Source of the DNA: Pseudomonadota bacterium
Lineage (GTDB): Bacteria > Pseudomonadota > Alphaproteobacteria > JACQOE01
DNA length: 57,568 nt
NCBI GenBank assembly: GCA_016202695.1
Contig: JACQOE010000081.1
Span: 1-57,568, forward strand
Reading direction: 5' to 3'
In this document: piece after piece, positions 9,383 to 17,689 of the stretch
Numbering within the stretch: position 1 is the first letter of the stretch
Layout: every line of letters starts with the position of its first letter
The notes under the pieces: generated by a model
What the model saw: the letters and a program-made list of their open reading frames with translations, nothing else
Database searches by the model: none
Told to the model about the DNA's origin: nothing
Made by a program: the position numbers and the translations under genes

Positions 9383-9409
9383 GCGCCCCCGGGCCGGGGC
9401 GGCCCCGCC

Positions 9410-9793
9410 TCAGGGGGCGTTGGCCGCCCGCGCCGATTCGCCCCAGTGCGGGCCCCACATCTTCTCCAGGGCGTAGAACTCGCGTACCTCGGGGCGGAAG
9501 ACGTGGACCACCACGTCGCCGGCGTCGATCAGCACCCAGTCGCACTGGGACAGGCCCTCGGCCGCCAGGTTGCGGTAGCCGGCCCGCTTCAGGCGCTCGA
9601 GCAGGTGCTCGGCGATGGCCTTGGTCTGCCGCTGCGAGCGCCCGCTGGCGATGACCATCGCGTCCGCGAAGATGGTCTTGCCGACCAGGTTGATGGTGAT
9701 GATGTCGATCGCCTTGTCCTGCTCCAGGGACGCCTGGACAAGGCCGAGAAGGGATCGCTCCGCCTCGACGGAGCCGGGACTTCGGTCGTCTAT
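9410..9793 (-). CDS. rsfS: Ribosomal silencing factor RsfS with probable ATA start
   Basis: A 127-residue RsfS/Iojap protein, which binds L14 on the 50S subunit and blocks joining in poor growth. The family core is clear: DKAIDIITINLVGKTIFAD, MVIASGRSQRQTKAIAEHL and DWVLIDAGDVVVHVFRPEVR. No ATG, GTG or TTG lies in frame before the core, until the internal ATG of MVIASG. The only well-placed codon is ATA at 9793, overlapping the TAG stop of nadD and six bases after AAAGGAG. I use ATA as the start on that ground; a CTG inside the first helix is the main alternative. nadD-rsfS-rlmH is a standard order. Confidence 0.88.
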   Translation of the reverse strand: MDDRSPGSVEAERSLLGLVQASLEQDKAIDIITINLVGKTIFADAMVIASGRSQRQTKAIAEHLLERLKRAGYRNLAAEGLSQCDWVLIDAGDVVVHVFRPEVREFYALEKMWGPHWGESARAANAP

Positions 9794-10473
9794 CGCCGTC
9801 TCCTTTCGCCGGGCGCGGACCCGCGGTTTCCCTCGGCTCGTCCGGCCGCGGCTTCTCGTTCGCGAATCCGGGTGGCCGAGGCGGGATGCGTGGGGCCGGT
9901 AATGAAGGTCCACGCCGGCGGGGGCTTCGCCGCAAGCTCCGCCGCCCGGGCCTCGGGCACCCGGTAGGCGGCCCAGCGCCGGGCCGCCCGGGTTGCCAGA
10001 GGATTCGAAGCATATTGCGGGCGGGCGAGAATCGCAACCGGGGCCAGCCGGAAGACCCGCCGCCAGCGGCGCCACCTGACGATCTGGGCGAGGTTGTCCG
10101 CCCCCATCAGCCAGACGAACCGCCGCCGCGGGAAGCGCCGGCGAAGCTCGGCCAGCGTATCCGCGGTGTAGCGGGTGCCGAGCCGGGCCTCGAGGTCGGT
10201 GACGCGGATGCGGGGATGGGCGGCCACCCGGCGGGCGCGGGCCAGGCGCTGGGCGAGCGGGGCCATGCCCCGGCTCGGCTTCAGCGGGTTCTGCGGCGAG
10301 ACCAGCCACCAGACCTCGTCGAGGGCGAGGCGCGAGAGGGCGAGGAGGCTCAGGTGCCGATGCCCGTCGTGGGCGGGGTTGAAGGAGCCGCCGAGCAGCC
10401 CGACCCGGCCCCCCCGGCCGTCGCCCTGTGGGCGCGGGCCGGGCCCGCCGGCGGGGGCGCCCGGGCGGTTCAC
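9790..10473 (-). CDS. nadD: Nicotinate-nucleotide adenylyltransferase
   Basis: A 227-residue enzyme that adenylates nicotinate mononucleotide in NAD synthesis. The nucleotidyltransferase motif [15 protein letters not shown] is near residue 23, [10 protein letters not shown] and LMGADNLAQ follow, and the C-terminal ASATRIRE replaces the usual SST-x-IR motif. The GTG start at 10473 forms a GTGA overlap with the proA stop. Its N-terminus is about 20 residues longer than usual and rich in Gly and Pro. Its TAG stop overlaps the rsfS start. Confidence 0.93.
   Translation of the reverse strand: MNRPGAPAGGPGPRPQGDGRGGRVGLLGGSFNPAHDGHRHLSLLALSRLALDEVWWLVSPQNPLKPSRGMAPLAQRLARARRVAAHPRIRVTDLEARLGTRYTADTLAELRRRFPRRRFVWLMGADNLAQIVRWRRWRRVFRLAPVAILARPQYASNPLATRAARRWAAYRVPEARAAELAAKPPPAWTFITGPTHPASATRIREREAAAGRAEGNRGSAPGERRRR
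9800..9806 (-). promoter_or_regulatory. Ribosome-binding site deciding the ATA start of rsfS
   Basis: On the minus strand AAAGGAG is followed by ACGGCG and then ATA. The six-base spacing is ideal for initiation at ATA 9793. The site lies inside the end of nadD, so translation of the two genes is coupled. Confidence 0.65.
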
Positions 10474-11771
10474 GGCCGGGTCTGGCCCGAGCCCCGGACG
10501 ACGTACTTGTAGATGGTGAGCTGCTCGACTCCGACGGGGCCGCGGGCGTGCAGCCGGCCGGTGGCGATACCGATCTCGGCGCCCATGCCGAACTCGCCGC
10601 CGTCGGCGAACTGGGTCGAGGCGTTGTGGATCGCGATCGCGCTGTCCACCCCGTCGAGGAAGGCCTCGGCGGCGGCGGCGTCCTCGGTGAGGATGGCGTC
10701 GGTGTGCTCGGAGCCGTGGGCGAGGATGTGGGCGATCGCGGCCTCGACCCCGTCGACTACCTTCACGGCGATGATCGCGTCCAGGTACTCGGTACCCCAG
10801 TCGGCCTCGCTCGCCGGCACGACCCGCGGGTCGACGGCCCGGGTGGCGGCATCGCCGCGGACCTCGCAGCCGGCGTCGAGGAGGTCCCTGACCAAAAGGG
10901 GAAGGTGGGTCTTCGCCGCCCGCCGGTCGACCAGCAGGGTCTCGGTCGCGCCGCAGATGCCGGTCCGGCGCATCTTGGCGTTGAGCACCACCCGGCGCGC
11001 CATGTCCAGGTCGGCGGCGCCGTCGACGTAGGTGTGGCAGATGCCCTCGAGGTGCTTGAGGAGCGGGATCGCGCTCTCGCGCGAGATGCGCTCGATCAGC
11101 GACTTGCCGCCGCGCGGCACGATCACGTCGATGAAGGCCCCCGCCTTGAGCATCGCCCCGACCGCGGCCCGGTCGGTGGTGGGGACGAGCTGGACCGCGT
11201 CCTCGGGCAGGCCGGCGGCCCCGAGGCCGGCCTGAAGGCCGGCGAGGATCGCCCGGCTGGAGAGGAAGCTCTCCGAGCCGCAGCGCAGGATCGCGGCGTT
11301 GCCGGCCTTGAGGCAGAGCCCGCCGGCGTCGGCGGTGACGTTGGGGCGGGACTCGTAGATGATGCCGATCACGCCGAGCGGCACGCTCACCCGGCTGATC
11401 CTGAGCCCGTTGGGGCGCGTCCACTCGGCGAGCACGCGGCCCACGGGGTCGGCAAGCCCGGCCACCTCCTCGAGGCCCCTGGCGGTGGCCTCGATCCCCT
11501 TCTCGTCCAGGGTCAGCCGGTCGAGGAAGGCGTCCGTGCCGCCCTCGGCCCTGGCCCGGGCCAGGTCCTCGGCGTTCGCTTCGAGGATGCGGGCGCTCCG
11601 GGCGCGAATCTCTCCGGCGGCGGCGCGGAGCGCCCGGTTCTTGGTCTCGGCGTCGACGCGGGCGAGACGGCGGGCGGCGGCGCGCGCCGCCCGGCCGAGG
11701 CGGGCGATCATCTCGGCGCAGTCCTCGCCCGCCTCGGGGTCGAGGGTTAGGCTCTGGGCTCCACTCACCAC
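10470..11771 (-). CDS. proA: Glutamate-5-semialdehyde dehydrogenase (gamma-glutamyl phosphate reductase)
   Basis: A 433-residue NADPH-dependent enzyme, the second step of proline synthesis, reducing gamma-glutamyl phosphate. Signature elements are [26 protein letters not shown], and the catalytic cysteine in [16 protein letters not shown]. The C-terminal [17 protein letters not shown] is typical. It lies 31 bases after proB and overlaps nadD by GTGA. Length is normal apart from about 15 extra N-terminal residues. Confidence 0.97.
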   Translation of the reverse strand: MVSGAQSLTLDPEAGEDCAEMIARLGRAARAAARRLARVDAETKNRALRAAAGEIRARSARILEANAEDLARARAEGGTDAFLDRLTLDEKGIEATARGLEEVAGLADPVGRVLAEWTRPNGLRISRVSVPLGVIGIIYESRPNVTADAGGLCLKAGNAAILRCGSESFLSSRAILAGLQAGLGAAGLPEDAVQLVPTTDRAAVGAMLKAGAFIDVIVPRGGKSLIERISRESAIPLLKHLEGICHTYVDGAADLDMARRVVLNAKMRRTGICGATETLLVDRRAAKTHLPLLVRDLLDAGCEVRGDAATRAVDPRVVPASEADWGTEYLDAIIAVKVVDGVEAAIAHILAHGSEHTDAILTEDAAAAEAFLDGVDSAIAIHNASTQFADGGEFGMGAEIGIATGRLHARGPVGVEQLTIYKYVVRGSGQTRP

Positions 11772-11802
11772 ATCCTCCCGGGGCCTTCCCTGCCCGCGGC
11801 GA

Positions 11803-12933
11803 TCAGGAAAGCACCAGGTCGTCGCGGTGGATCAGCTCCTCGCGGCCACGGTAGCCGAGAAGGGCCTCGATTTCACGGCTTTTGTGGCCCATGATCCGGC
11901 GCGCGTCCTCGGCCGAGTAGGCGCTCAGGCCCCGCGCCACCTCGGCCCCCTCGGGGCTCTTGACCAAGATCGCGTCGCCGCGCTGGAAGCGGCCCTCGAC
12001 CGCGATCACCCCGGCGGGAAGAAGGCTCTTGCCCCGGGCCAGCGCGCCGAGCGCCCCGGCGTCGACGGTGACGCTGCCCATGGGCATGAGCGCGCCGGCG
12101 ATCCAGCGCTTGCGGGCGGTCCTGGGGTTGGCGGCGGGAAGGAACCAGGTGCAGCGGGCGCCGGCTTCGATCGCGCTCAAGGGGCGAGCGCCGGTGCCGT
12201 CGGCGATCACCATCCGGCAGCCGGCGCCGAGCGCGATCCGGCCCGCGATCAGCTTGGTCAGCATGCCGCCGGAGGAGTGGCCGGGCGGGGCCTCGCCCGC
12301 CATCGCCTCGATCTCGGGCGTGATCTGGGTCACCTCCTCGATGAAGCGGGCGTCGGGATCGCGACGGGGGTCGGCCGAGTAGAGGCCGTCGATGTCGGAG
12401 AGGAGGACCAGGGTGTCGGCGCGGATCATCGCCGCCACCCGGGCTGCGAGGCGGTCGTTGTCGCCGAAGCGGATCTCCTCGGTCGCGAGCGTGTCGTTCT
12501 CGTTGATCACCGGCACCGCGCCGAGCCGGAGCAGGGCGTTGATCGTGCTCCGGCCGTTGAGGTAGCGCCGGCGCTCCTCGGTGTCGGTGAGCGTGAGCAG
12601 GATCTGGGCGCAGGTGAGGCGGTGGGGGGCGAGCGCCTCCTGGTAGGCGTGGGTCAGGCGCCCCTGGCCGGTGGCGGCCGCGGCCTGCTTCTCCTCCAGG
12701 CGGAGCTCGCGCGCCTCGAGGCCGAGATGGCGCCGGCCGAGCGCGATCGCGCCCGAGGTGACGATCACCACCTCGGCGCCGCGGGCGCGCGCCGCGGCCA
12801 CGTCTTCGGCCAGCGCCGCCAGCCAGTCGCGGCGGAGCTCGCCGCTCTTCTCGTCGACCAGGATGGCGCTGCCGATCTTGATCACCAGGCGCCGCGCCGC
12901 GGCGAGCGACCGACGGGGCTTGGTCCCGGTCAT
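11803..12933 (-). CDS. proB: Glutamate 5-kinase
   Basis: A 376-residue enzyme for the first step of proline synthesis, phosphorylating glutamate and usually feedback-inhibited by proline. The amino acid kinase domain (about residues 14-260) contains [37 protein letters not shown] and [10 protein letters not shown]-terminal PUA domain (about 285-370) begins near [20 protein letters not shown]. The ATG at 12933 overlaps the obg stop as ATGA, so the two are translationally coupled. The frame is open further upstream inside obg, but homology does not extend there. Confidence 0.97.
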   Translation of the reverse strand: MTGTKPRRSLAAARRLVIKIGSAILVDEKSGELRRDWLAALAEDVAAARARGAEVVIVTSGAIALGRRHLGLEARELRLEEKQAAAATGQGRLTHAYQEALAPHRLTCAQILLTLTDTEERRRYLNGRSTINALLRLGAVPVINENDTLATEEIRFGDNDRLAARVAAMIRADTLVLLSDIDGLYSADPRRDPDARFIEEVTQITPEIEAMAGEAPPGHSSGGMLTKLIAGRIALGAGCRMVIADGTGARPLSAIEAGARCTWFLPAANPRTARKRWIAGALMPMGSVTVDAGALGALARGKSLLPAGVIAVEGRFQRGDAILVKSPEGAEVARGLSAYSAEDARRIMGHKSREIEALLGYRGREELIHRDDLVLS

Positions 12934-13964
12934 GGCGCGAAGGCCCGGCTGGGCTCGGCCGGCCTGCGCGCGCGCCGGCGCGCCCCGATCAGGCGGAGCG
13001 CCGCCGCGAGCACGCCCCTGAGCCCGTGCCCGCTCGCCGCCGAGACGGCGTGGACCGGGGCGCCGCAGGCGGCGGCAAGCGCCTCGCTCCGGCGCGCGAC
13101 CTCGGCCTTGTCCAGGGCGTCGCACTTGTTGAGGGCGACCACCTCGGGCTTCTCGGCCAGCGTCCGGCCGTACTGGGCGAGCTCGTTGCGGACCGTGCGG
13201 TAGGCGGCGGCGACGTCCCCGACCGTCGCGTCGACCAGGTGGATCAGCACCTCGCAGCGCTCGACGTGGCCGAGGAAGCGGTCGCCGAGGCCGGCGCCGG
13301 CGTGGGCGCCCTCGATCAGCCCGGGGATGTCGGCGAGCACGAAGCTCGCCTCGCCCACCGCGACGACGCCGAGATGGGGATGGAGCGTGGTGAACGGATA
13401 GTCGGCGATCTTCGGCCGGGCGCGGCTGACCGCGGCGAGGAAGGTGGACTTGCCGGCGTTGGGCAGGCCGATGAGCCCGGCGTCGGCGATCAGCTTGAGG
13501 CGGAGCCACAGCCACCGCTCGACGCCCGGCTCGCCTGGCTGCGCCCGCCTCGGCGCCTGGTTGGTCGAGGACTTGAAGGCGGCGTTGCCCCGCCCGCCCC
13601 GCCCGCCCCGGGCGAGCACCACCCGCTCGCCCGGCGCGGTGAGGTCGGCGATCAGGGTCTCGCCGTCCTCCCCCAGGATCTCGGTCCCCGGCGGGAGCCT
13701 GAGGACGGCGTCGCGCCCCATGCGGCCGGAGCGGTTCTTGCCCATGCCGTGGCCGCCGCGGCCGGCCTTGAAGTGCTGCTTGTAGCGGAAGTCGATGAGG
13801 GTGTTGAGGCCGTCGACGCACTCGCCGATCACGTCGCCGCCGCGCCCGCCGTCGCCGCCGTCGGGGCCGCCGAACTCGATGAATTTCTCGCGCCGGAAGC
13901 TGACGCAGCCGGCACCGCCGTCGCCGCTCCGGACGTAGACCTTGGCCTGGTCGAGGAACTTCAT
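12930..13964 (-). CDS. obg: Obg/CgtA family GTPase
   Basis: A 344-residue ribosome-associated GTPase involved in 50S assembly and stress responses. The glycine-rich Obg domain comes first ([17 protein letters not shown] onwards, to about residue 158). The G domain shows the P-loop [24 protein letters not shown] and ALNKCDAL. I chose ATG 13964 because the family starts at MKFLDQAK; an in-frame start at 14021 would add 19 non-conserved residues. The acidic C-terminal extension of some homologues is absent. It follows rpmA after 132 bases that hold no gene. Confidence 0.96.
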   Translation of the reverse strand: MKFLDQAKVYVRSGDGGAGCVSFRREKFIEFGGPDGGDGGRGGDVIGECVDGLNTLIDFRYKQHFKAGRGGHGMGKNRSGRMGRDAVLRLPPGTEILGEDGETLIADLTAPGERVVLARGGRGGRGNAAFKSSTNQAPRRAQPGEPGVERWLWLRLKLIADAGLIGLPNAGKSTFLAAVSRARPKIADYPFTTLHPHLGVVAVGEASFVLADIPGLIEGAHAGAGLGDRFLGHVERCEVLIHLVDATVGDVAAAYRTVRNELAQYGRTLAEKPEVVALNKCDALDKAEVARRSEALAAACGAPVHAVSAASGHGLRGVLAAALRLIGARRRARRPAEPSRAFAP

Positions 13965-14096
13965 CGGCGGCCCCGGATCAAGAGGCGGGCGAATCTTGAC
14001 CGGACCCGGGGCCCCGGACAAGGAGGCGCGCCCCCGCGGCGGGGCGGGGGCGGCGGGATGTCGGGGGGGCGGGCGGGCCGGCGCCGGCGGCGGTGC

Positions 14097-14357
14097 TCAG
14101 GCTTCGGCCGGAAGCACCGACACGTGGACGTCGTGCTTGCCGCGGCGGACGAAGCTCACCCGGCCCTGGATCAGGGCGAAGAGGGTGTGGTCGCGGCCCA
14201 GGCCGACGTTCTCGCCGGGGTGGTACTTGGTGCCCCGCTGGCGGATGATGATGTTGCCCGGGATGACGATCTCGCCGCCGAACTTCTTGACCCCGAGCCG
14301 CCGGCCGGCGGAGTCGCGGCCGTTGCGGGAGCTGCCGCCAGCCTTCTTGTGAGCCAT
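14097..14357 (-). CDS. rpmA: 50S ribosomal protein L27
   Basis: An 86-residue L27, located near the peptidyl transferase centre. It shows [20 protein letters not shown] at the start, then GVKKFGGE and [17 protein letters not shown]. The mature-type N-terminus MAHKKAGG is used, without the cleaved extension found in Firmicutes. The ATG shares a base with the rplU stop (TAATG), so the two ribosomal genes are coupled. Confidence 0.97.
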   Translation of the reverse strand: MAHKKAGGSSRNGRDSAGRRLGVKKFGGEIVIPGNIIIRQRGTKYHPGENVGLGRDHTLFALIQGRVSFVRRGKHDVHVSVLPAEA

Positions 14358-14908
14358 TACGACTTCTCCTTCGAACCCGGCTTGCCCTTGGACCCGGCCT
14401 TGGCCTTGGACCCGGCCTTCGGCTTGGGCCCTGCCTTGGCCTTGGACTGGGCCTTGGCCTTCGGCTTGGCCCCGGTCCTGGTCGGCCTGGCGGCGGCCTT
14501 CGGCCCGGCCTTCCCGGCCGCGGCCGGCCCGGGCGCCGTCTCCGGCGCCGCCTCGGCCTTGGGCTCGGGCTTCGCCCTGGGCGTGGGCTGGCGCCCCTCG
14601 GTCAGGATCTCGTCGACCTGGACCAGGGTCAGGGCCTGGCGATGGCCCTTCTTGCGCCGGTAATGGGCACGCGGGGGCTTCTTGAAGACGATGATCTTGT
14701 CGGTCCGGCGCTGGGCGAGCACGGTTCCGGCGACCGCGGCGCCGGCGACCAGGGGCGCGCCCACGGTGCGGGTCGCGCCGTCGGCGACCATCAGCACCTC
14801 GGCGAAGGTGACCTGCTCGCCGGCGCCGGCGGCGAGCTTCTCGACCTCGATCACGTCGTTGGGGGCGACCCGGTACTGCTTGCCGCCGCTGCGGATGACT
14901 GCGAACAT
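14357..14908 (-). CDS. rplU: 50S ribosomal protein L21 with long basic C-terminal tail
   Basis: A 183-residue L21. Residues 1 to about 103 are the normal protein ([20 protein letters not shown], then [19 protein letters not shown]). The remaining 80 residues are a low-complexity tail of Lys, Ala, Pro and Gly with repeated GSKAKAG and [13 protein letters not shown] units, encoded by imperfect DNA repeats at about 14360-14475. ATG 14908 is chosen because L21 starts at MFAVI; ATG 14929 in frame would add seven residues. A strong promoter lies 63-90 bases upstream. Confidence 0.94.
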   Translation of the reverse strand: MFAVIRSGGKQYRVAPNDVIEVEKLAAGAGEQVTFAEVLMVADGATRTVGAPLVAGAAVAGTVLAQRRTDKIIVFKKPPRAHYRRKKGHRQALTLVQVDEILTEGRQPTPRAKPEPKAEAAPETAPGPAAAGKAGPKAAARPTRTGAKPKAKAQSKAKAGPKPKAGSKAKAGSKGKPGSKEKS

Positions 14909-14970
14909 GGCCCGACCGTAAAGACGCAATGAGCCCGGCGGGGCGTCCCCGCCCCGCCCGGGAGGCCGGC

Positions 14971-14998
14971 ACTATAGCGCCCCAAGCCGCGATGTCAA
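14971..14998 (-). promoter_or_regulatory. sigma70-type promoter for the rplU-rpmA-obg run
   Basis: On the minus strand TTGACA (14998-14993) and TATAGT (14976-14971) are 16 bases apart. Both hexamers are close to consensus and stand out in GC-rich DNA. Predicted transcription starts near 14964, about 56 bases before the L21 ATG. It is the best promoter seen for the long leftward run to rppH. Confidence 0.82.
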
Positions 14999-15067
14999 CC
15001 GCGCCGCCGGGCGCGCCATGGCGCGCGAATCGCCGCCTTCGCCGGGCTGATCGCGGGCGCGGTCGGC

Positions 15068-15096
15068 TTGCGGCCCAGGCGGGGCTTCGCTAGGGT
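15068..15096 (+). promoter_or_regulatory. Candidate promoter of tRNA-Ser
   Basis: TTGCGG (15068-15073), a 17-base spacer and TAGGGT (15091-15096) lie about 49 bases before the tRNA. Hexamers are moderate matches, so this is a candidate only. Confidence 0.45.
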
Positions 15097-15144
15097 GTGG
15101 CCCCGCCCGCAAGGCCGGGGCCCCGGCTCGCCGGCGGCCCGATC

Positions 15145-15235
15145 GGAGGGGTGCCGGAGTGGTCGATCGGGGCGGTCTCGAAAACCGTTGTACCCCTTGC
15201 GGGTACCGTGGGTTCGAATCCCACCCCCTCCGCCA
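15145..15235 (+). tRNA. tRNA-Ser (anticodon CGA)
   Basis: A 91-base class II tRNA. The acceptor GGAGGGG (15145-15151) pairs with CCCCTCC (15225-15231), followed by the discriminator G and an encoded CCA. The anticodon loop is CTCGAAA with anticodon CGA, which reads UCG. A long variable arm, TACCC-CTTGC-GGGTA, is typical of serine tRNA. The T arm is GTGGG-TTCGAAT-CCCAC. It lies between two divergent sets of core genes; no integrase or att duplication was seen beside it. Confidence 0.97.
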
Positions 15236-15285
15236 CCCTAAGCGGCGTCGCCGCCATAGCCGGCAAGCCGCTCGATCCGTGCAGG

Positions 15286-15711
15286 CTAGGTGTCCTTCGC
15301 ATTTTTCCACCGCTCGCGGATCGCGGTGACGACGGCGTCGCGGTCGCGAACCATGTCGCGGATCATCTTTGGCGGCGCCGCCGTCTTTTCGTGGCGCGCT
15401 CCCCAGACGATCATCTCGACCAGGACCGGCGCCAGGTCGATGCCCTTCTCGGTCAGGGCGTAGTTCACCCTGCGGGCGTCCCTCGCGTCGCGGCGCCTCT
15501 CGATGATCCCGTTCGCCTCGAGTCTCTGCAGTCGCTCGGCCAGGATGTTGGTGGCAATCCTCTCGTCCGAGCCGAGGAAGTCCTTGAAGCGGCGCCGGCC
15601 CCTGAACATGAGGTCGCGCACCACCAGCAGCGACCAGCGGTCGCCGAAGATTTCTAGTGAGGCATTGAGCGGGCACGCCGAGCGCCGCTTCGGTTCGCCG
15701 CCGGTCGACAT
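15286..15711 (-). CDS. HxlR family transcriptional regulator
   Basis: A 141-residue winged-helix regulator of the HxlR family. The N-terminus has the conserved cysteine and following segment in SACPLNASLEIFGDRWSLLV. Recognition elements are RRRFKDFLGSDERIATNILA, and YALTEKG marks the wing. ATG 15711 fits the family start; longer in-frame starts would cross the promoter region. The gene is divergent from a GFA-family gene with two palindromic sites between them, so it probably controls both itself and that operon. The signal sensed is unknown; some HxlR proteins respond to aldehydes or electrophiles through the cysteine. Confidence 0.9.
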   Translation of the reverse strand: MSTGGEPKRRSACPLNASLEIFGDRWSLLVVRDLMFRGRRRFKDFLGSDERIATNILAERLQRLEANGIIERRRDARDARRVNYALTEKGIDLAPVLVEMIVWGARHEKTAAPPKMIRDMVRDRDAVVTAIRERWKNAKDT

Positions 15712-15733
15712 GGGCCCACAGCTATCGATTCCT

Positions 15734-15778
15734 CTTGCAATGCGCAAGATATCCGCGGTATTGATTGCATAATACAAG
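15734..15778. promoter_or_regulatory. Paired palindromic operators between hxlR-like and GFA genes
   Basis: Two 15-bp inverted repeats of form CTTGn-N5-nCAAG/GCAAn are present: CTTGC-AATGC-GCAAG (15734-15748) and, on the other strand, CTTGT-ATTAT-GCAAT (15764-15778). Their starts are exactly 30 bp apart, about three helical turns, so bound dimers would face the same side. Possible -35 hexamers for both directions (TTGCAA, TTGTAT) lie within the sites, which suits repression of both promoters. Confidence 0.65.
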
Positions 15779-15798
15779 TTAAATCGAAGGAGGCCGGG

Positions 15799-16239
15799 AT
15801 GGACGTTTCGGAAGACCGAACGGAGCATTGGGGCGGCTGCCTGTGCGGGGCGGTGCGGTTCCGGATCATCGGCTCGCCGATCATGGCCGGACACTGCCAC
15901 TGCCTGTCGTGCCAGAAGCTCAGTGGCTCCGGGCATGCGTTTCACGCCATGGTTGGCGAGGAGGCGTTCGAGGTCAGCGGCGAGACGCGCGGGTTCTCGT
16001 GGACGGCGGATAGCGGCAACACGGTCACGACCAGCTTCTGCCCGACCTGCGGCAGCCCGCTGTTCGGGCGCAGCTCCGGCTATCCCGGGATGGTGACGTT
16101 CCGGGTCGCCAGCCTCGACGATCCCTCGGTCGTCCGGCCGCAGATGGCGGTCTATGCCAAGCGGCTCCAGCCCTGGGATCACCTCGATCCGGGTCTGCCC
16201 GCGTTTCCGGGGATGCCCCCGGCGTCCGGCGGACGATGA
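15799..16239 (+). CDS. GFA family (glutathione-dependent formaldehyde-activating-like) protein
   Basis: A 146-residue zinc-binding protein of the GFA/CENP-V fold (PF04828). Cysteine motifs in order are GGCLCGAVRF, GHCHCLSCQKLSGS and SFCPTCGSPL, the usual set for two zinc sites. The reaction is not known for most members; a link to glutathione and formaldehyde is known only for Gfa itself. It is divergent from an HxlR regulator and followed by a TfoX-like pseudogene with an ATGA overlap. A GGAGG stands nine bases before the ATG. Confidence 0.9.
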   Translation: MDVSEDRTEHWGGCLCGAVRFRIIGSPIMAGHCHCLSCQKLSGSGHAFHAMVGEEAFEVSGETRGFSWTADSGNTVTTSFCPTCGSPLFGRSSGYPGMVTFRVASLDDPSVVRPQMAVYAKRLQPWDHLDPGLPAFPGMPPASGGR

Positions 16240-16562
16240 CGACGGCGGCCGTGGCCGCGAACGTCGAGGTCTTGGCGGCGCGGGTCGGGGGCACGCTGCC
16301 GCCCGGGCTCGCCTGCAAGAAGCGCATGTTCGGCGCCATCGCCTTCCCGGCGGGCGGCAACCGGCTCTGCCGCGCCTCCAGGCAGGGGCTGATGGTCCGG
16401 GTTGGAGCGGCGGCGGAGGGTTAAGCGCGGTTGCCGCCGCACGCCGGTCTCGGTCTCGACGGCGGCCGGCGGAAGGCCGGGTTCGTCATGGTCGCGCCAC
16501 CGGGTCTCGCCGACGCCGAGAGCCTGGCCCGTTGGCTGGCGATGGCGCGGGCCTATGTCGGG
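16236..16562 (+). pseudogene. TfoX N-terminal domain protein, interrupted by in-frame TAA
   Basis: The reading frame starts at an ATGA overlap with the GFA gene and shows the TfoX_N pattern KKRMFGAIAFPAGGNRLC and GLMVRVGAAAEG, then hits TAA at 16422-16424. The same frame continues with LPPHAGLG and KAGFVMVAPPGL, then ADAESLARWL, the expected C-terminal half of the domain. The two halves are therefore one gene broken by a stop codon. After the domain the frame runs on into the opposite-strand dehydrogenase gene, so the original stop also seems to be lost. A sequencing error is the alternative to a true pseudogene. Confidence 0.72.
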
Positions 16563-16609
16563 ACGCCACCGGCCCAGCCGGCCGCTGCCCCTCCCCTCGC
16601 CCCGCCGCC

Positions 16610-17680
16610 CTACGCCTCCGGCTTGTGCGCCGCCTTCGGGCAGGCCACGCCCAGCCTCGCCGCCTTGGCGATCAGCCACTCCCAGGTCGGCTCGTCGAGG
16701 GGGATGCCGGCCTCGAGCCGGGACTTGCGGGTGCGGTGCTCGGGCTCGCCGGGATAGAGGATCTCGGCCACCCCCGGGCGTTTGCGCGACGACTTCACGT
16801 AGTCGATCATCTCCCCCACCCGGCGGCGGAAGTCGGCCAGCGGGCCGAAGGCGTCGATCCGGATCGCCACATACCAGCAGGCGTTGCCGTGGCGCTCGGC
16901 GGTGCCGTTCGAGCACGGCGCGCCCGATAGCCCGCCCGCCAGCCCCTCGATCGCCAGCGACAGCGCGAAGCCCTTGTAGGCGACCACCCCGCCCATGGGC
17001 AGCAGCGCCCCGAAGGGCGCCTCGTAGAAGAGGCTCGTGTCGGTGGCGGGGGCGCCGGCGTGGTCGATGATCCAGCCCTCGGGCACCGGCCTTCCCACCG
17101 TGTGGCGGTAGCGCACCTTGCCCTCGGCGACCACGCTGCTGGTCATGTCCATGAGGAAGTCGGGCTCGCGGTCGGTCGGATAGGCGATCGAGAACGGGTT
17201 GGTGGGAAGGCGCCGGTCGAGGCCGCCGAAGGGCGCCACGCACGGGCTCGCCCCGTGCAGGTTCACGCAGCCGAGCCCGACCATGCCCTCGCGGCTCGCC
17301 ATGCCGGTGTAGTAGCCGACCCGGCCCATGTGGTTGGCGTTCCGCACCGCGACGCAGGCGATGGCGTGGGCCTTCGCCTTCTCGATGCAGAGCCGCATGG
17401 CGACGCGCGAGGCCGGCTGGCCGAAGCCCCAGTGGCCGTCGACCACCGCCGTGGTGGGGGTCTCGCGTTCGATGGTGACGGCGGCGCGGGGGATCATCTC
17501 GCCGGCGTCGATCTTCTCGATGTAGCCGGGGGCGCGCAGCGCCCCGTGCGAGTCGTGGCCGGTCAGGTTGGCCTCGACCAGGTGGTCCGCCACCTCGTCC
17601 GCCTCCTCGTCCGAGGCACCGCAGCCGGCGAGCAGCGCGGCTAGGAACGAGCGGAGGTCGTCGGCGCGGACACGGTACAT
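16610..17680 (-). CDS. Ldh family malate/L-lactate-type dehydrogenase
   Basis: A 356-residue NAD(P)-dependent oxidoreductase of the PF02615 family, which includes malate, L-sulfolactate, ureidoglycolate and 2,3-diketogulonate reductases. Motifs include NLTGHDSHGALR, AVRNANHMGRVGYYT, PTNPFSIAYPT and GYKGF-type AYKGFALSLAIE. It is the last gene of the leftward operon with an SDR, an aldolase and a glycosyltransferase, nine bases after the latter. A 2-keto or 2-hydroxy acid of the same pathway is the likely substrate (inference). Substrate cannot be read from sequence. Confidence 0.9.
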   Translation of the reverse strand: MYRVRADDLRSFLAALLAGCGASDEEADEVADHLVEANLTGHDSHGALRAPGYIEKIDAGEMIPRAAVTIERETPTTAVVDGHWGFGQPASRVAMRLCIEKAKAHAIACVAVRNANHMGRVGYYTGMASREGMVGLGCVNLHGASPCVAPFGGLDRRLPTNPFSIAYPTDREPDFLMDMTSSVVAEGKVRYRHTVGRPVPEGWIIDHAGAPATDTSLFYEAPFGALLPMGGVVAYKGFALSLAIEGLAGGLSGAPCSNGTAERHGNACWYVAIRIDAFGPLADFRRRVGEMIDYVKSSRKRPGVAEILYPGEPEHRTRKSRLEAGIPLDEPTWEWLIAKAARLGVACPKAAHKPEA

Positions 17681-17689
17681 GGGCGATCC

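Noticed and set aside
15097..15657. Open frames reading through the tRNA-Ser on both strands
   Set aside because: The product contains the classic peptide of a translated serine tRNA; the tRNA and the HxlR gene explain this DNA.
15145..16600. Integrated genomic island at the tRNA-Ser 3' end
   Set aside because: The HxlR/GFA/TfoX stretch is slightly lower in GC, but there is no integrase and no direct repeat of the tRNA 3' end.
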